The notes below the pieces were generated by a model that was not told the DNA's origin, ran no database searches, and worked only from the letters and a program-made list of their open reading frames with translations. A stretch of 64,000 bases of DNA from Defluviitaleaceae bacterium (GTDB lineage: Bacteria; Bacillota; Clostridia; Lachnospirales; WQUN01). The position numbers and the translations under genes are program-made. Location of the stretch: contig WRGY01000127.1 in assembly GCA_009786925.1 (NCBI GenBank), positions 62,001-126,000 on the forward strand, read 5' to 3'. Positions 51,475-61,611 of this stretch are shown here, piece after piece (position 1 is the first letter of the stretch; each line of letters starts with the position of its first letter).

Positions 51475-54400
51475 CTATAAAATAATTTCGAAGCTCCTTG
51501 TTGTATCGTCCCAATCCACTACCGCGCCGAAGAAGTATGCAACAAACCTCGCGGGCAACATTGTCCTTCCATCGACAATCATCGGCGGAACATCCATACC
51601 CAGTGCAGAAAGCTCCGGTGTAATAACTCCGATGGGTACGATTAGTGTTTGGCCGTCTTTTGTGAGTGATACCTGCCGTGTTGCGTCGTCCCAGCCTACC
51701 TCTGCGCCAAGCGCGTATGAGATAAAGCGTATGGGAAGCAGTGTTCTGCCGCCTTCGACGATGGGCAATACGTCCATGGCCAGAGACATTGCGTTGTCGG
51801 CAAGGTCTACTATGAAGTAGGAGTCAAGACCGATAACGAGTCTGCGTAATTCTTCTACATACTCAATGGTGAAAGAGCCTGTAAACTCCGCCTCGAATAC
51901 GAAATAGCCTGTATCTGTATCAAATCTGCCGCCGATGATTTCGCCGTCCTCTGTGACTGCTACCAGTCTGTGGACATTAACGCCTTCGAGGTCAAAGTCA
52001 GCAAGTGATACAAGTATTCGCATGGGCGATACGGGAAGATGTGTGACCGCCACGGTGTAGAGTACACTGTCATTGCCTTCTGCAAATCCACCCGGTGCCT
52101 GGGTGGTGGTTGCTTGTGGTTCAGCCGGTTGTGTACCTGCCGGTCTTACGATTACAGCACCGCCGCCGCCCGGTGGTCTCGGTCTGACGACTTCTCCGGG
52201 TGTTGTGCCACATGTGCATGGGTCGTTGTCACAGATGTCGCAGAGGTCATAATCTCCGTCATCGTCACCTTGTTCCAGTACGACGAGACTAAATATTTCG
52301 GATAATGCTGTCACACCGCGGAATAGTGTTGCGGTAAGGACAACCGATACATCGCCGTCTGTCGGGCGGGTTACAACGCCGGTCGCCGCATTTAGGGTTG
52401 CAGGACGGCTGGAGTGCCACGCGATAGACACGCCGTTGATGGATGTCGGCAAAGTGCCGAGGTTTGTTCTTACTTCGCTTTGCAACGTGTTTTCTCCGCG
52501 TATGCTGTCCCATGTGATAGCCGCCAAAGCGTCTGCCACGGCAATCCTGTCTAAGCAGGCAGGACAATCATTATCATCACAGCAGTAGAAATTAACACGT
52601 TCCAATACGATTTCATAAATATTAAAATCGGGATGCGGCCCTACGCCATAAGCACCGAACTGGACGCGAATAGAACCGGCAGGTTCTTCGCCCGCGATAG
52701 AATCCAAGTCAAACTCTACAGAAGCAGTCCAACCGTCCGCAGGAGTTCCGCTGATGGTAGAGCCGGGTAGACTTGCACCGGGGCCAAACCATGGCGGGAC
52801 ATCCCTTCTTATTAATATAGGTGTCGTACCACCACTGCCGACAAAGGTCAGGCGATATGTCTGGCTCGGTACAAGGTCAAATGACTCCAGCACCACGTCT
52901 AAGCCAAACCAATAGTTATCTCTGTCGCTTACTGCAATACCTCTGGTATTGCCGGGCGTGTTGATTATTTCAAACGATGCGTCATCACTGTTTGTCAGAT
53001 GCGGCCCCAGGTCATCAGCAATCGCCGCGCCCAAAGGCAGAGCCTGAACATAATCACATTCGGACATTCTCCACATCTCTACAACAGAGAACTCGGGTGG
53101 TACACCCAAAATCACATCAAGCTGAATCGTACTAAAGCTTATATGGCCTCTTCCACGATGTGTCTGACCCGGAGAAGCTCCGGAGTTATTAGTGAGTGTG
53201 ATATACAACGCGCTTGCATGATTTGTGCCATCGAAAAGGAATGCAGTGGGGACTGAAACGGTGGCAACCGCAGGGGCATCACCGGCAGTTTGGTGTACAG
53301 ATACATACATTCCATTGCCCGACACAAGATGTGTGACACCCTGTGGGTCAACACCGGGACCTACGGACAAATCTGTCCATGTTAAAATCCGTCTGTTTTG
53401 GAAGCCTGATGGCATATTGAATGTCAGGAGAGCCGAAGTAATGCCGTCAGGTGCAGTTTGACTGAAATTGTCCAAACATAATCTAAGCACTACAAAGTCT
53501 CCTGCATAGGTGGGTTCGTTTAATAGTATTGAGCCTGAGGCACCCGGGCCGACAAGGCTGACTCGGGGGTCTACAAATGTGGGCATGGGTGGATTAGAAG
53601 TAGGATTAGACGTATTGTCTCCCATTACAACCCATACCAGCTCTTCCAGCTCGGGTGGTGCCGCCCATGCTTCAATGATAATGCCCAGTTCTACAACTTG
53701 CTCATGGTTTTGTGGGTTAAACACTCGGTCACGAGTACCGTTACCGACTGCAATCCTGTCAGGCATTTCGAAATATCCACGCAGGGTTATTTGTTGCTCA
53801 CCCATAAATCCGGGCAACAAAGCGATATTGTCAAAGTCCCACTCCGGGAATACGTGATAACCCCAGCCGCGCTCGGTTTCAATCCATGCGGTATCGGGCA
53901 AATCCCATTCTTCTACAGGTGTGCCGTGAGGTATGACAAGTCTTCCGCCTGATAGCTCCCAAAGATTTTCTCTGTGGTCGCCCCAGTTATGCCAAACTTG
54001 ACCTGTCCAGTCGTTAGGATTAAGAGGTGCGACTGAGTCAAGATTTGGGAATATAAATGTCGGAGCCGGGCCGCTGTATACACCAAATGGGTTTGTTAAT
54101 GCAACGCCTGTTCTGTTTGCAGGAATATCTGTGCCGATGTATCCGATAATTTGGACACGCACATAGTTACCCCAAACATAACGACCCAGTTCTGCCAAAT
54201 CCAAATACGGGCCTTCGTGGATGACGACACCGCCGCCGCGTGTCAGGTCGCGTGTACCACCGTATCCGCCGCGCCATGGATTACCTGTTACCCATTGGAT
54301 AACGACATTGCTGTCCGCGCCATACATATCTGCGTCTACTGTAATAACTTGACCATCTACACTGATGCTGTTAATCACAGGTGTAGGCTGGCTCAACAAC

Positions 54401-57400
54401 GCACCTCTGCCGCTTGCAGAGTTTCCGGCGGCACCGGGGTTTACACCCAGTCTACGGTCTATGCGTGTTACTGCATAAAACGCACCTTCCAGCATTGCAT
54501 CTCTTGTTGCTAATGAGTTGGTGCTGTGGAGGCTGTCAGGTGGCAAAAGCATAACATTCCAGTTGTAACCTGTTTGTTCGATACCATGGGAGTCGTCTGC
54601 CGAAAGTGCCCAGACATTACGACCTGCGGGCATCGTTTCCATGAGGACGTTATCCCACAAAATACGGTCGGAGCGAGTTTCGCCGTCTGCTCTGTTGTAA
54701 AGCTCAAAGCCTAAAACAGAATAGAACATTTTAAACCATGATGCATAGCCTTCTACCATCAATGGGTTGTTAGAAGCACGCATACCCAGTTCGAGGTCCG
54801 GCTCTTGGCCTCTAAAGTTTCCGGGCCAGTCACGATGTGCCGGGAAGTATGGGCTGTCATACCATGTGTGTCTGCCCGGGTGAGCAATCATTGTTACGCC
54901 GCCAAGCTCTTGTGCGCGACGGAAAACACCATGCTCTTCGTTGTGGTTGTGGTCGTGAAGTGGTGCGGGTGCTTCCATTGTGGCACGCTGGGGTACACTT
55001 TGTGTAAAGTTAGCCCAGTAAGTGTTGACGTGATTCATATAGGTTTGTTCGTTTGCATATGGGATGGGAGCCATTCCGCGTTCGGATTGGCTGCTATGCC
55101 CTGCCAGTCTGCGAGCGAGTGTCCTGTGTCCGCCATTTGTCATAAAGAGAGATGTCGGGAACGGGCCTGTAAATGTTCCGTCCAAAACAGAATCGCGCTC
55201 TTCTATTGTCATTTGATGTGCCGGGTTACGCCAATCATTTGGCGGCCACCAGCTCCATGTCCTCGGGGTAGGCCCGACGGCACGCACCGACCAGTCGCCT
55301 GTACATATTACGTTGTGGTCGGTTACTGCAAGTATGTCAAATCCTTTGTTAAAATGGTCTGCCACCGTATCCCTAAGCAACGCATTACCGTCCGAACGTG
55401 TTGTGTGGACATGAAGTGCGGTACGGAACTGGTAATGTGTCGCCCAGTTGACGGATGCATATGGGTTTGTGATGGTAAAGGGACCTGTCATCGTAGGGTT
55501 CAATGCTCTTGCGGGGCATGTGCAGTTGTGACTGCCTGAGAGTACACACCATGTGCAGTAGTCGTTATCACAATGTGGGTCGCCGTCACAACGATGTCCG
55601 CACTCGTCACAACACTCGCCGCTGTCATCACAGTCGTCACAGTTGGGGCCGTAGGAGGGTTCACATTCCGGCAAATCACAGCCGTCGGGACAGATGCGCA
55701 CGACGCGGATTTGGGTATAGGTTGTGATTTCAGACGCGCCTCCGGGGTTAGAGGATAGAGAAATCGTTGCATTACCCATCGCAGTGATTTGTGCCGCTGT
55801 CCATGTTACGGAGTGGGTAAACTCTGCACCTGCCGCAGCGGGTGCGCCGTCGATTACGGTTCCACCTGCAAGGCCAACAGGGGCACCGGTTCCGCCCTCT
55901 ACTCGTATACGAGGCGTAACAGCCGTCGCGACTGATGCGGTATATTCAAGTCTGTAATAATGGTCATCAATGGGACTGTTTACAGTGGCGAATGCAGCAA
56001 GGTTAATGCGTGGTGCTTGACCGACACCACCCCTGCCTTCCAGCACTATAGTCCTCGGCGGACCCGCAGTTACCGTAAGGCCAACACCGCTACCCAAATG
56101 CGTGCTTAACCAACCACCGGTGGCTGAAGCAGCGATATTATTTCCCGATAAACCCGGAGCAATCCCGGGATGCGTCTGCATATCGAAGAGAATGTTCTCT
56201 GCGACCGGAGGCTCACACGCCGGTAGGTCACAGCCACTCGGGCAGATACGCACGACGCGGATTTGGGTATAGGTTGTGATTTCGGGCGCGCCTCCGGGGT
56301 TGGAGGATAGTGAAATTGTTGCATTACCCATAGAAGAAATTTGTGCCGCCGTCCATATGACGGAGTGAGTAAACTCTGCACCTGCCGCAGCGGGTGCGCC
56401 GTCGATTACGGTTCCGGGGGCAACGGGAGCTGCACCGCTTCCACCCTCTACTCGTATACGAGGTGTAACAGCCGTCGCGACTGATGCAGTATATTCAAAT
56501 CTGTATTCATGTCCGTCAATAAATCCGTTTTCGGGGGTGAGTGCGGCTAGGTTGATACGTGGTGCTTGACCGACACCACCTCTACCCTCGAGTACAATCG
56601 TCCTTGGCGGACCCGCAGTTACCGTAAGGCCAACACCGCTACCCAAGTGTGTGCTTAACCAACCACCGGTGGCTGAAGCAGCGATATTATTTCCCGATAG
56701 AGCCGGAGTAATCCCGGGATGCGTCTGCATATCAAAGAGTACTACCTCTCTGGCAGGGCCGGTGGAGCAAGATGCACAGCTACCCGGGATTGACAGCTCT
56801 GCATGTATAAATCTGTGGAACTCTGCCTGCCCGCGGTGGTTGCTGACAAGAGCGGTGGTATCGTTGGGCGAAGCAGGGTCGGGCTGGTTAGTCGTCAGTG
56901 TGACATAGATGAAGCTTGCAACATTGTCCGATGCGTCAATGAGCATCTCTCTCGGGATGCTATTATTCATCGGAGTTGTGTTGCCTGTGCGCATCCATTC
57001 GCCTGTGATATAGCTCGTGGAAAGGAGATGGTCAGTGGTCTCATTGCCCGGTGAAGAGAGGTCTGTCCATATGGCAAGTCTTCTCGTGGCGTTCACGAGA
57101 CCACCGTCGTTTGTGAAATTGAGCGAAACATCGGTGGTTGCACTGTTTAGCAAATCTACAAATGCCTGTTGTCCTGCTGTCGGAACGTCGATTGCAAGTC
57201 TCAAAATGTGGCCGACATTATTAGCACCACCCGGAAGCAAGAAAGCCACATCGGCATCCCTGTCACCGACAGGGTTAAGTGTCCATGAAAAAGTGCAGTC
57301 GGGGCAAGAAGCCGACAACGGCATAAAACGAGCAATGACAAGTACATACACTGTCGCTTCAGCAAAAGCCACCTGTACGTATTCCACGGTTTCTACACGC

Positions 57401-58230
57401 TCGGGATGTACGTATATGCTGTCATTATTTTCTTGGTCGTCATTATATTCGTTATATTCTTCATTTTCTTCTTCGTCTGCTTCTGAATCTTCTGTCGTTT
57501 CATTTTCTGTTTCATCATCTGTTGTTGCGCCATCGCCGGTTGCGTCATCGCTAACCGCTTCACCAGCAACTGCATCATCAGAATAATGAACGTATTCCCC
57601 CAAAACCATGACCTCATAAGGCTCATCATTGTCAGCGGGGGGGGGTACGCTGTTTTCGTCCGACGGCAAATATTCGCCGTTTTCGTCGGCCTCGTCGCTG
57701 TCGCCATATTCCGCTTCATCGTTTTCAACTTCATCGTATTCTTCATCATATTCCATGTCATCAGCGGGTTCTTCGCTCTCTTCATCTTGCTCTTCATCAT
57801 CTTCGGTGTCACTATTTTCCGCGCCACCCGATTCTTCTGTGCCACCCTGCGGCGGCAGTACATACTCTACTGTGACAATGCGGGCATAGACTGCCGCTCC
57901 GATTGCCAGCGCAGAGGCTGCTTCGTACTCGCATACGGTGAGGACATCACCGTCGATGGCGGTGTAGTCCGACTCGTTACCGTCGAGAGTCCATACTACC
58001 TTGTACTCGGTATCGTCACCGATTTCGGCAACATTTACCAACATGTACGTAAGTGTAAGGTCATCCCCCGGGAATAGCTCACTACCATCAAAAGGCAGTA
58101 CAACACCCGAGAAGTCACCACCGCCAAAAAGCCCATAATTTACGGCTTCAGCCAATGCGGTGGAGATTGTGCCAAACACCAAAAGCACCGACAAAACGAG
58201 TGCCATGATGCGACTTGCAGCTTTCCTCAT
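51475..58230 (-). CDS. Giant secreted protein: acidic linker, duplicated modules, Cys-rich segment, PHP phosphoesterase-like domain, C-terminal stalk (Cu-amine-oxidase-N-like) domains
   Basis: Signal peptide; FRTALHVHTTRSDGNALLRDTVADHFNKGFDILAVTDHNV; TMIAHPGRH; WALSADDSHG; C-terminal GRTLLPIRFISYALGAEVGWDDATRQVSLTKDGQTL and GRTMLPARFVAYFFGAVVDWDDTTRSFEI. Confidence 0.88.
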   Translation of the reverse strand: MRKAASRIMALVLSVLLVFGTISTALAEAVNYGLFGGGDFSGVVLPFDGSELFPGDDLTLTYMLVNVAEIGDDTEYKVVWTLDGNESDYTAIDGDVLTVCEYEAASALAIGAAVYARIVTVEYVLPPQGGTEESGGAENSDTEDDEEQDEESEEPADDMEYDEEYDEVENDEAEYGDSDEADENGEYLPSDENSVPPPADNDEPYEVMVLGEYVHYSDDAVAGEAVSDDATGDGATTDDETENETTEDSEADEEENEEYNEYNDDQENNDSIYVHPERVETVEYVQVAFAEATVYVLVIARFMPLSASCPDCTFSWTLNPVGDRDADVAFLLPGGANNVGHILRLAIDVPTAGQQAFVDLLNSATTDVSLNFTNDGGLVNATRRLAIWTDLSSPGNETTDHLLSTSYITGEWMRTGNTTPMNNSIPREMLIDASDNVASFIYVTLTTNQPDPASPNDTTALVSNHRGQAEFHRFIHAELSIPGSCASCSTGPAREVVLFDMQTHPGITPALSGNNIAASATGGWLSTHLGSGVGLTVTAGPPRTIVLEGRGGVGQAPRINLAALTPENGFIDGHEYRFEYTASVATAVTPRIRVEGGSGAAPVAPGTVIDGAPAAAGAEFTHSVIWTAAQISSMGNATISLSSNPGGAPEITTYTQIRVVRICPSGCDLPACEPPVAENILFDMQTHPGIAPGLSGNNIAASATGGWLSTHLGSGVGLTVTAGPPRTIVLEGRGGVGQAPRINLAAFATVNSPIDDHYYRLEYTASVATAVTPRIRVEGGTGAPVGLAGGTVIDGAPAAAGAEFTHSVTWTAAQITAMGNATISLSSNPGGASEITTYTQIRVVRICPDGCDLPECEPSYGPNCDDCDDSGECCDECGHRCDGDPHCDNDYCTWCVLSGSHNCTCPARALNPTMTGPFTITNPYASVNWATHYQFRTALHVHTTRSDGNALLRDTVADHFNKGFDILAVTDHNVICTGDWSVRAVGPTPRTWSWWPPNDWRNPAHQMTIEERDSVLDGTFTGPFPTSLFMTNGGHRTLARRLAGHSSQSERGMAPIPYANEQTYMNHVNTYWANFTQSVPQRATMEAPAPLHDHNHNEEHGVFRRAQELGGVTMIAHPGRHTWYDSPYFPAHRDWPGNFRGQEPDLELGMRASNNPLMVEGYASWFKMFYSVLGFELYNRADGETRSDRILWDNVLMETMPAGRNVWALSADDSHGIEQTGYNWNVMLLPPDSLHSTNSLATRDAMLEGAFYAVTRIDRRLGVNPGAAGNSASGRGALLSQPTPVINSISVDGQVITVDADMYGADSNVVIQWVTGNPWRGGYGGTRDLTRGGGVVIHEGPYLDLAELGRYVWGNYVRVQIIGYIGTDIPANRTGVALTNPFGVYSGPAPTFIFPNLDSVAPLNPNDWTGQVWHNWGDHRENLWELSGGRLVIPHGTPVEEWDLPDTAWIETERGWGYHVFPEWDFDNIALLPGFMGEQQITLRGYFEMPDRIAVGNGTRDRVFNPQNHEQVVELGIIIEAWAAPPELEELVWVVMGDNTSNPTSNPPMPTFVDPRVSLVGPGASGSILLNEPTYAGDFVVLRLCLDNFSQTAPDGITSALLTFNMPSGFQNRRILTWTDLSVGPGVDPQGVTHLVSGNGMYVSVHQTAGDAPAVATVSVPTAFLFDGTNHASALYITLTNNSGASPGQTHRGRGHISFSTIQLDVILGVPPEFSVVEMWRMSECDYVQALPLGAAIADDLGPHLTNSDDASFEIINTPGNTRGIAVSDRDNYWFGLDVVLESFDLVPSQTYRLTFVGSGGTTPILIRRDVPPWFGPGASLPGSTISGTPADGWTASVEFDLDSIAGEEPAGSIRVQFGAYGVGPHPDFNIYEIVLERVNFYCCDDNDCPACLDRIAVADALAAITWDSIRGENTLQSEVRTNLGTLPTSINGVSIAWHSSRPATLNAATGVVTRPTDGDVSVVLTATLFRGVTALSEIFSLVVLEQGDDDGDYDLCDICDNDPCTCGTTPGEVVRPRPPGGGGAVIVRPAGTQPAEPQATTTQAPGGFAEGNDSVLYTVAVTHLPVSPMRILVSLADFDLEGVNVHRLVAVTEDGEIIGGRFDTDTGYFVFEAEFTGSFTIEYVEELRRLVIGLDSYFIVDLADNAMSLAMDVLPIVEGGRTLLPIRFISYALGAEVGWDDATRQVSLTKDGQTLIVPIGVITPELSALGMDVPPMIVDGRTMLPARFVAYFFGAVVDWDDTTRSFEIIL
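55661..56747 (-). repeat. Two tandem in-frame modules of about 552 bp inside the giant gene
   Basis: Protein repeat FDMQTHPGI.P.LSGNNIAASATGGWLSTHLGSGVGLTVTAGPPRTIVLEGRGGVGQAPRINLAA...TYTQIRVVRICP.GCDLP.CEP occurs twice; offset measured as 552 bp. Confidence 0.85.
57637..57645 (-). repeat. Coding C9 (G9 on plus strand) mononucleotide tract
   Basis: gtcagcGGGGGGGGGtacgc; encodes PPP in SVPPPADND. Confidence 0.9.
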
Positions 58231-58352
58231 AAATACCCCTCCTGTTATGAAAGTTTAGATGTACGTATATTATGTGCTATGCACAAAAAATGCAAGAGAT
58301 TTTTTAAATTTTTAGTAAAACAACTCACGAATAAACATGACGCAACAACAAT

Positions 58353-59316
58353 ATGTATGTTCTTATGACAAATCCAAAAAAACTAAAAAAAGGTGACACC
58401 GTAGCAATCATCGCAACGAGTAGCCCCGCAAACAAAAAAAAATTAATCGACGGAATAAAAACACTGGAAAACATGGGCTTACATGTGTGCGTAATGGAAA
58501 GTTGTCTCACCGACGGTGACGAAGAGACCCCATCGTATCTGGCGGCCTCTGATAAAGTCCGCTTGCGCGACCTGCACACCGCCTTTGCGGACAAAAACAT
58601 AAAAGGTATATTTGTCGCAAGAGGGGGCTATGGCGCGGCTCGCCTATTGCCGCATGTGGACTTCGACCTCATCCGCCAAAATCCAAAAATCTTCGCAGGT
58701 TACTCCGACGTAACCGCTCTCCACATAGCCATAAATCAAATATGTAAACTTATCACCTATCATGCGCCCATGCCCGCCGCCGACTTGCCCATCGCCGATT
58801 CTGCGACATTGCATTCCCTTTGGGCATCGATTTTTGATGGAGCTTGCAAAGCAAAATCCGGACGAGAGGGGCATATCTTGACAGGGGGAAATCTATCTGT
58901 CATTTGCGCTTCTCTGGGGACTCCATATGAAATCAATACCCACGGACGGATTTTATTCTTGGAAGAAATCCAAGAGCCGCCATATCGGATAGACAGGATG
59001 CTTGTCCAACTAAAACAAGCAGGAAAGCTACGTGAAGCGGCGGGGGTTGTGCTTGGCGATTTTTCGCCGGAAAATCCGGACACAATAAATTGTGCTTGGC
59101 GATTTTTCGCCGGAAAATCCGGACACAATAAAGCTCGCCATAAGCGAGCTGTTAGTCCCCGAAGGAAAACCCATCATAGTCGATATACCATGTGGGCATT
59201 GTATGCCAAATTTAACATTACCGCTGGGTGCTGTCGCAAAAATTTCTACGGAATCATTACATCCACTTCAAATATACTGCCATCCGCAAATACAAGCGGG
59301 ACGCATACTATTTTAG
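58353..59316 (+). pseudogene. LD-carboxypeptidase (S66 family), frameshifted by an exact tandem duplication
   Basis: MTNPKKLKKGDTVAIIATSSPA...IFVARGGYGAARLLPHVDFDLI...FAGYSDVTALH...GGNLSVICASLGTPYE...LFLEEIQEPPYRIDRML. After copy 1 the frame is lost, and the correct continuation VLGDFSPENPDTIKLAISELLVPEGKPIIVDIPCGHCMPNLTLPLGAV is in the 59092 ORF frame. Confidence 0.85.
59047..59132 (+). repeat. Exact 43-bp tandem duplication (2 copies)
   Basis: ttgtgcttggcgatttttcgccggaaaatccggacacaataaa at 59047-59089 and 59090-59132. Confidence 0.95.
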
Positions 59317-59719
59317 CCACCTTCTCTGCGACGGGAAAGTCTGCGGCAGTCGCATCAAAGCGTAGCTGTGGAGGTTTTATATCCACGACAATTTCTTTTC
59401 CCGCAAATATCGTAGCGACATTGCCCGATACGATGTTTGCAAGTTCTGACAGGGCAGATTTTGCCATATCATCTTGCAAGGTAGGGACAGGCATACCCAT
59501 CATCATACGTGAGACAATGGCACAGCCTGTGGCTTCTTGCATATTATAAACGACATCGCCTTCAAAAGCCCCGATAATACTAACCGAAACGGTAACAGGC
59601 GAAGTTGTATAAGGATTTGTTTTCACAAATATTTTGCCCACTGTGGGGGTTTCTTGGCACACAGAAGCAAAAACGCGCTGCGCACCCTGTACAAAAGCGT
59701 TTACATAAGACGCATCCAT
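59246..59719 (-). CDS. CheX-like chemotaxis phosphatase family protein
   Basis: MDASYVNAFVQGAQRVFASVCQE...GDVVYNMQEATGCAIVSRMMMG...SALSELANIVSGNVATIFAGKEIVVDIKPP. Confidence 0.85.
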   Translation of the reverse strand: MDASYVNAFVQGAQRVFASVCQETPTVGKIFVKTNPYTTSPVTVSVSIIGAFEGDVVYNMQEATGCAIVSRMMMGMPVPTLQDDMAKSALSELANIVSGNVATIFAGKEIVVDIKPPQLRFDATAADFPVAEKVAKIVCVPLVFADGSIFEVDVMIP

Positions 59720-59722
59720 TTT

Positions 59723-60115
59723 TTACTCGTCCCCATTCTCATCTTCTGTCTTGTCTTTTTTGTCAAAGAAAGAGCCAAGGTTTAGCTTTGAAAGAATACC
59801 GGGCACCATATCAATGAGCTTGTTGACGCTTTCTTGGCTTTTTACGTTAACGAGCTGGACAGTACCGTTTACGATGACAATAACCGCCGAAGGTGACATT
59901 TTTGCACCGAGTGCGCCGCCGCCCGCACCTTTAGCCGCAGTTTTGTCATCGGAGGGCAAATCAGAAAGACCTGTACCCATCCCAAAGGTGACATCTACCA
60001 GCGGCACAATGATTGTATCCCCAAAATGTACGGCCTCACCGACTACAGTCTTTGTAGAGACAAAGTCCTCCATCTTGGAAAAAAGCGTCTTTAAATTCTC
60101 GTTTATATTATGCAT
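59723..60115 (-). CDS. GerW/YtfJ-family sporulation protein
   Basis: NINENLKTLFSKMEDFVSTKTVVGEAVHFGDTIIVPLVDVTFGMGTG...GGGGLGAK-like GGALGAKMSPSAVIVI. Confidence 0.88.
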   Translation of the reverse strand: MHNINENLKTLFSKMEDFVSTKTVVGEAVHFGDTIIVPLVDVTFGMGTGLSDLPSDDKTAAKGAGGGALGAKMSPSAVIVIVNGTVQLVNVKSQESVNKLIDMVPGILSKLNLGSFFDKKDKTEDENGDE

Positions 60116-60137
60116 TTCAATCTTCCTTTCGTGTTAT

Positions 60138-60821
60138 TCACCACAAATCCAGTAAAAATGTGCGCATGGGTTTTTTTATGAGCATAAATAAAATCGGTAT
60201 AAGTATACGGAGTGCAACTACTCTGCCTCGCACGGCAGCGTTTAGACTAATGGCCATGTCGTCAGAATGGAAATCTCCAACGAGTTGGATTTTTTCCTTT
60301 ATAATAGGAAACATGCCTGCCAAAGTCTCGTATGCCCCAAAAAACAAGCCTGTTTTAAAAGGGCAAGCCAAACCGATAGAGCCGCTTACATTTATATACT
60401 CGGGCAACAAAGAGCCGCCGATTTTTTTCAGAGTATTAAGCACTTGTTTTATGATAGTTTTTCCTTGCGCGTCTGTCAAGACTTCATACACGCTTGCGGC
60501 TTTTTTTGTGGTGCTTTCTTTTTTTGTGGTTTTTGCAACTTTTTTTGTTTGTTTCGGTTGCTTCAATGGCTTTGGCTCTTTGTTTTTTAACTTTATCTTA
60601 AAAAACAAGATATAAAAACGAGAAATATTTTCTCCATCAATGCTTTGATAATAAAAACGTATTAGTCTAAAAAAATATGTTACTTTTACGGAATAGCTTG
60701 TACCTTTGCCATGTGATGCCGTGACATTATATTTAACGGGTATAGCCAAAAACAGAAAAACCAACAACAAAAGCCCTACTAACACAACAAAAATCCATAA
60801 CAAAATCCACAATACAATCAT
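60138..60821 (-). CDS. DUF2953-like membrane protein
   Basis: N-terminal TM, SGSIGLACPFKTGLFFGAYETLAGMFP; adjacent to the GerW-type gene. Confidence 0.65.
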   Translation of the reverse strand: MIVLWILLWIFVVLVGLLLLVFLFLAIPVKYNVTASHGKGTSYSVKVTYFFRLIRFYYQSIDGENISRFYILFFKIKLKNKEPKPLKQPKQTKKVAKTTKKESTTKKAASVYEVLTDAQGKTIIKQVLNTLKKIGGSLLPEYINVSGSIGLACPFKTGLFFGAYETLAGMFPIIKEKIQLVGDFHSDDMAISLNAAVRGRVVALRILIPILFMLIKKPMRTFLLDLW

Positions 60822-60823
60822 GA

Positions 60824-61555
60824 TTATCTAAACCCTAAGCGGTCACTGCGCAGATAAATAGTGCCGATGACAATAATAACCGAACTAAACAAAACAATAA
60901 GTCCCGCAACAAAAATGGATATATAAAGGAAGAAATGCAGTGGATACATATTAATCATCAAATCCACGAAAGGCGTGAGCCTCCAATAATTTGCCGCATC
61001 TCCGCGGAAGAAAATGTAATGGAACACATCCCAGCTTCTTTCGAAATTAAGGGAAATCAAACCGGCCAAAATCGCAGTAATCGCCAAAAACCCTGCCAAA
61101 ATTTCACGACAACAGCGTGAAAGCAAAAACAAAGGGTTTTCTCTCATCAACATAATCACAAGCACCAGCGCAATGAGTGCAAAAAATGCAATGTTGCGCG
61201 CCATAAACAGCCGGTCGTATAACAACCTCACGTCGTACATATGCCTTATTTCTGTTGCAGAAAAAAAGTTTTGGCCCAAGATACGGCTCCCTCGCTCTGT
61301 GCGGCCGCGCACTTCCACTGTTATACCGTCCAGGCTTTCGCGCCTTCCGCGCATATATGCCAAAAGTTCGGTCGTTACGTACATCAGGTCATCATGGCTT
61401 ATTCCTATTTCTTCCGAAATAGTTTGACCATCGGCGTTTTCTTGCACATAATGCCATCTGAAAAAGGGCATAAAAAACGTGGGTATAATCACACTCTGAC
61501 TCACAACAAGCATAAGCACACATAGTGCGCAAGCATAACCCAACACCCAACGCAT
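60824..61555 (-). CDS. TIGR01906-like integral membrane protein
   Basis: About 5 TM segments; DLMYVTTELLAYMRGRRESLD. Confidence 0.65.
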   Translation of the reverse strand: MRWVLGYACALCVLMLVVSQSVIIPTFFMPFFRWHYVQENADGQTISEEIGISHDDLMYVTTELLAYMRGRRESLDGITVEVRGRTERGSRILGQNFFSATEIRHMYDVRLLYDRLFMARNIAFFALIALVLVIMLMRENPLFLLSRCCREILAGFLAITAILAGLISLNFERSWDVFHYIFFRGDAANYWRLTPFVDLMINMYPLHFFLYISIFVAGLIVLFSSVIIVIGTIYLRSDRLGFR

Positions 61556-61611
61556 TTTTGCACCCCTTTCATGATTAATACACTACATTATATACCAGTT
61601 ATATGAAAATG

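Noticed and set aside
53510-57586. Several plus-strand ORFs of 80-244 aa across the giant gene
   Set aside because: Antisense shadows caused by codon bias of a long minus-strand gene.
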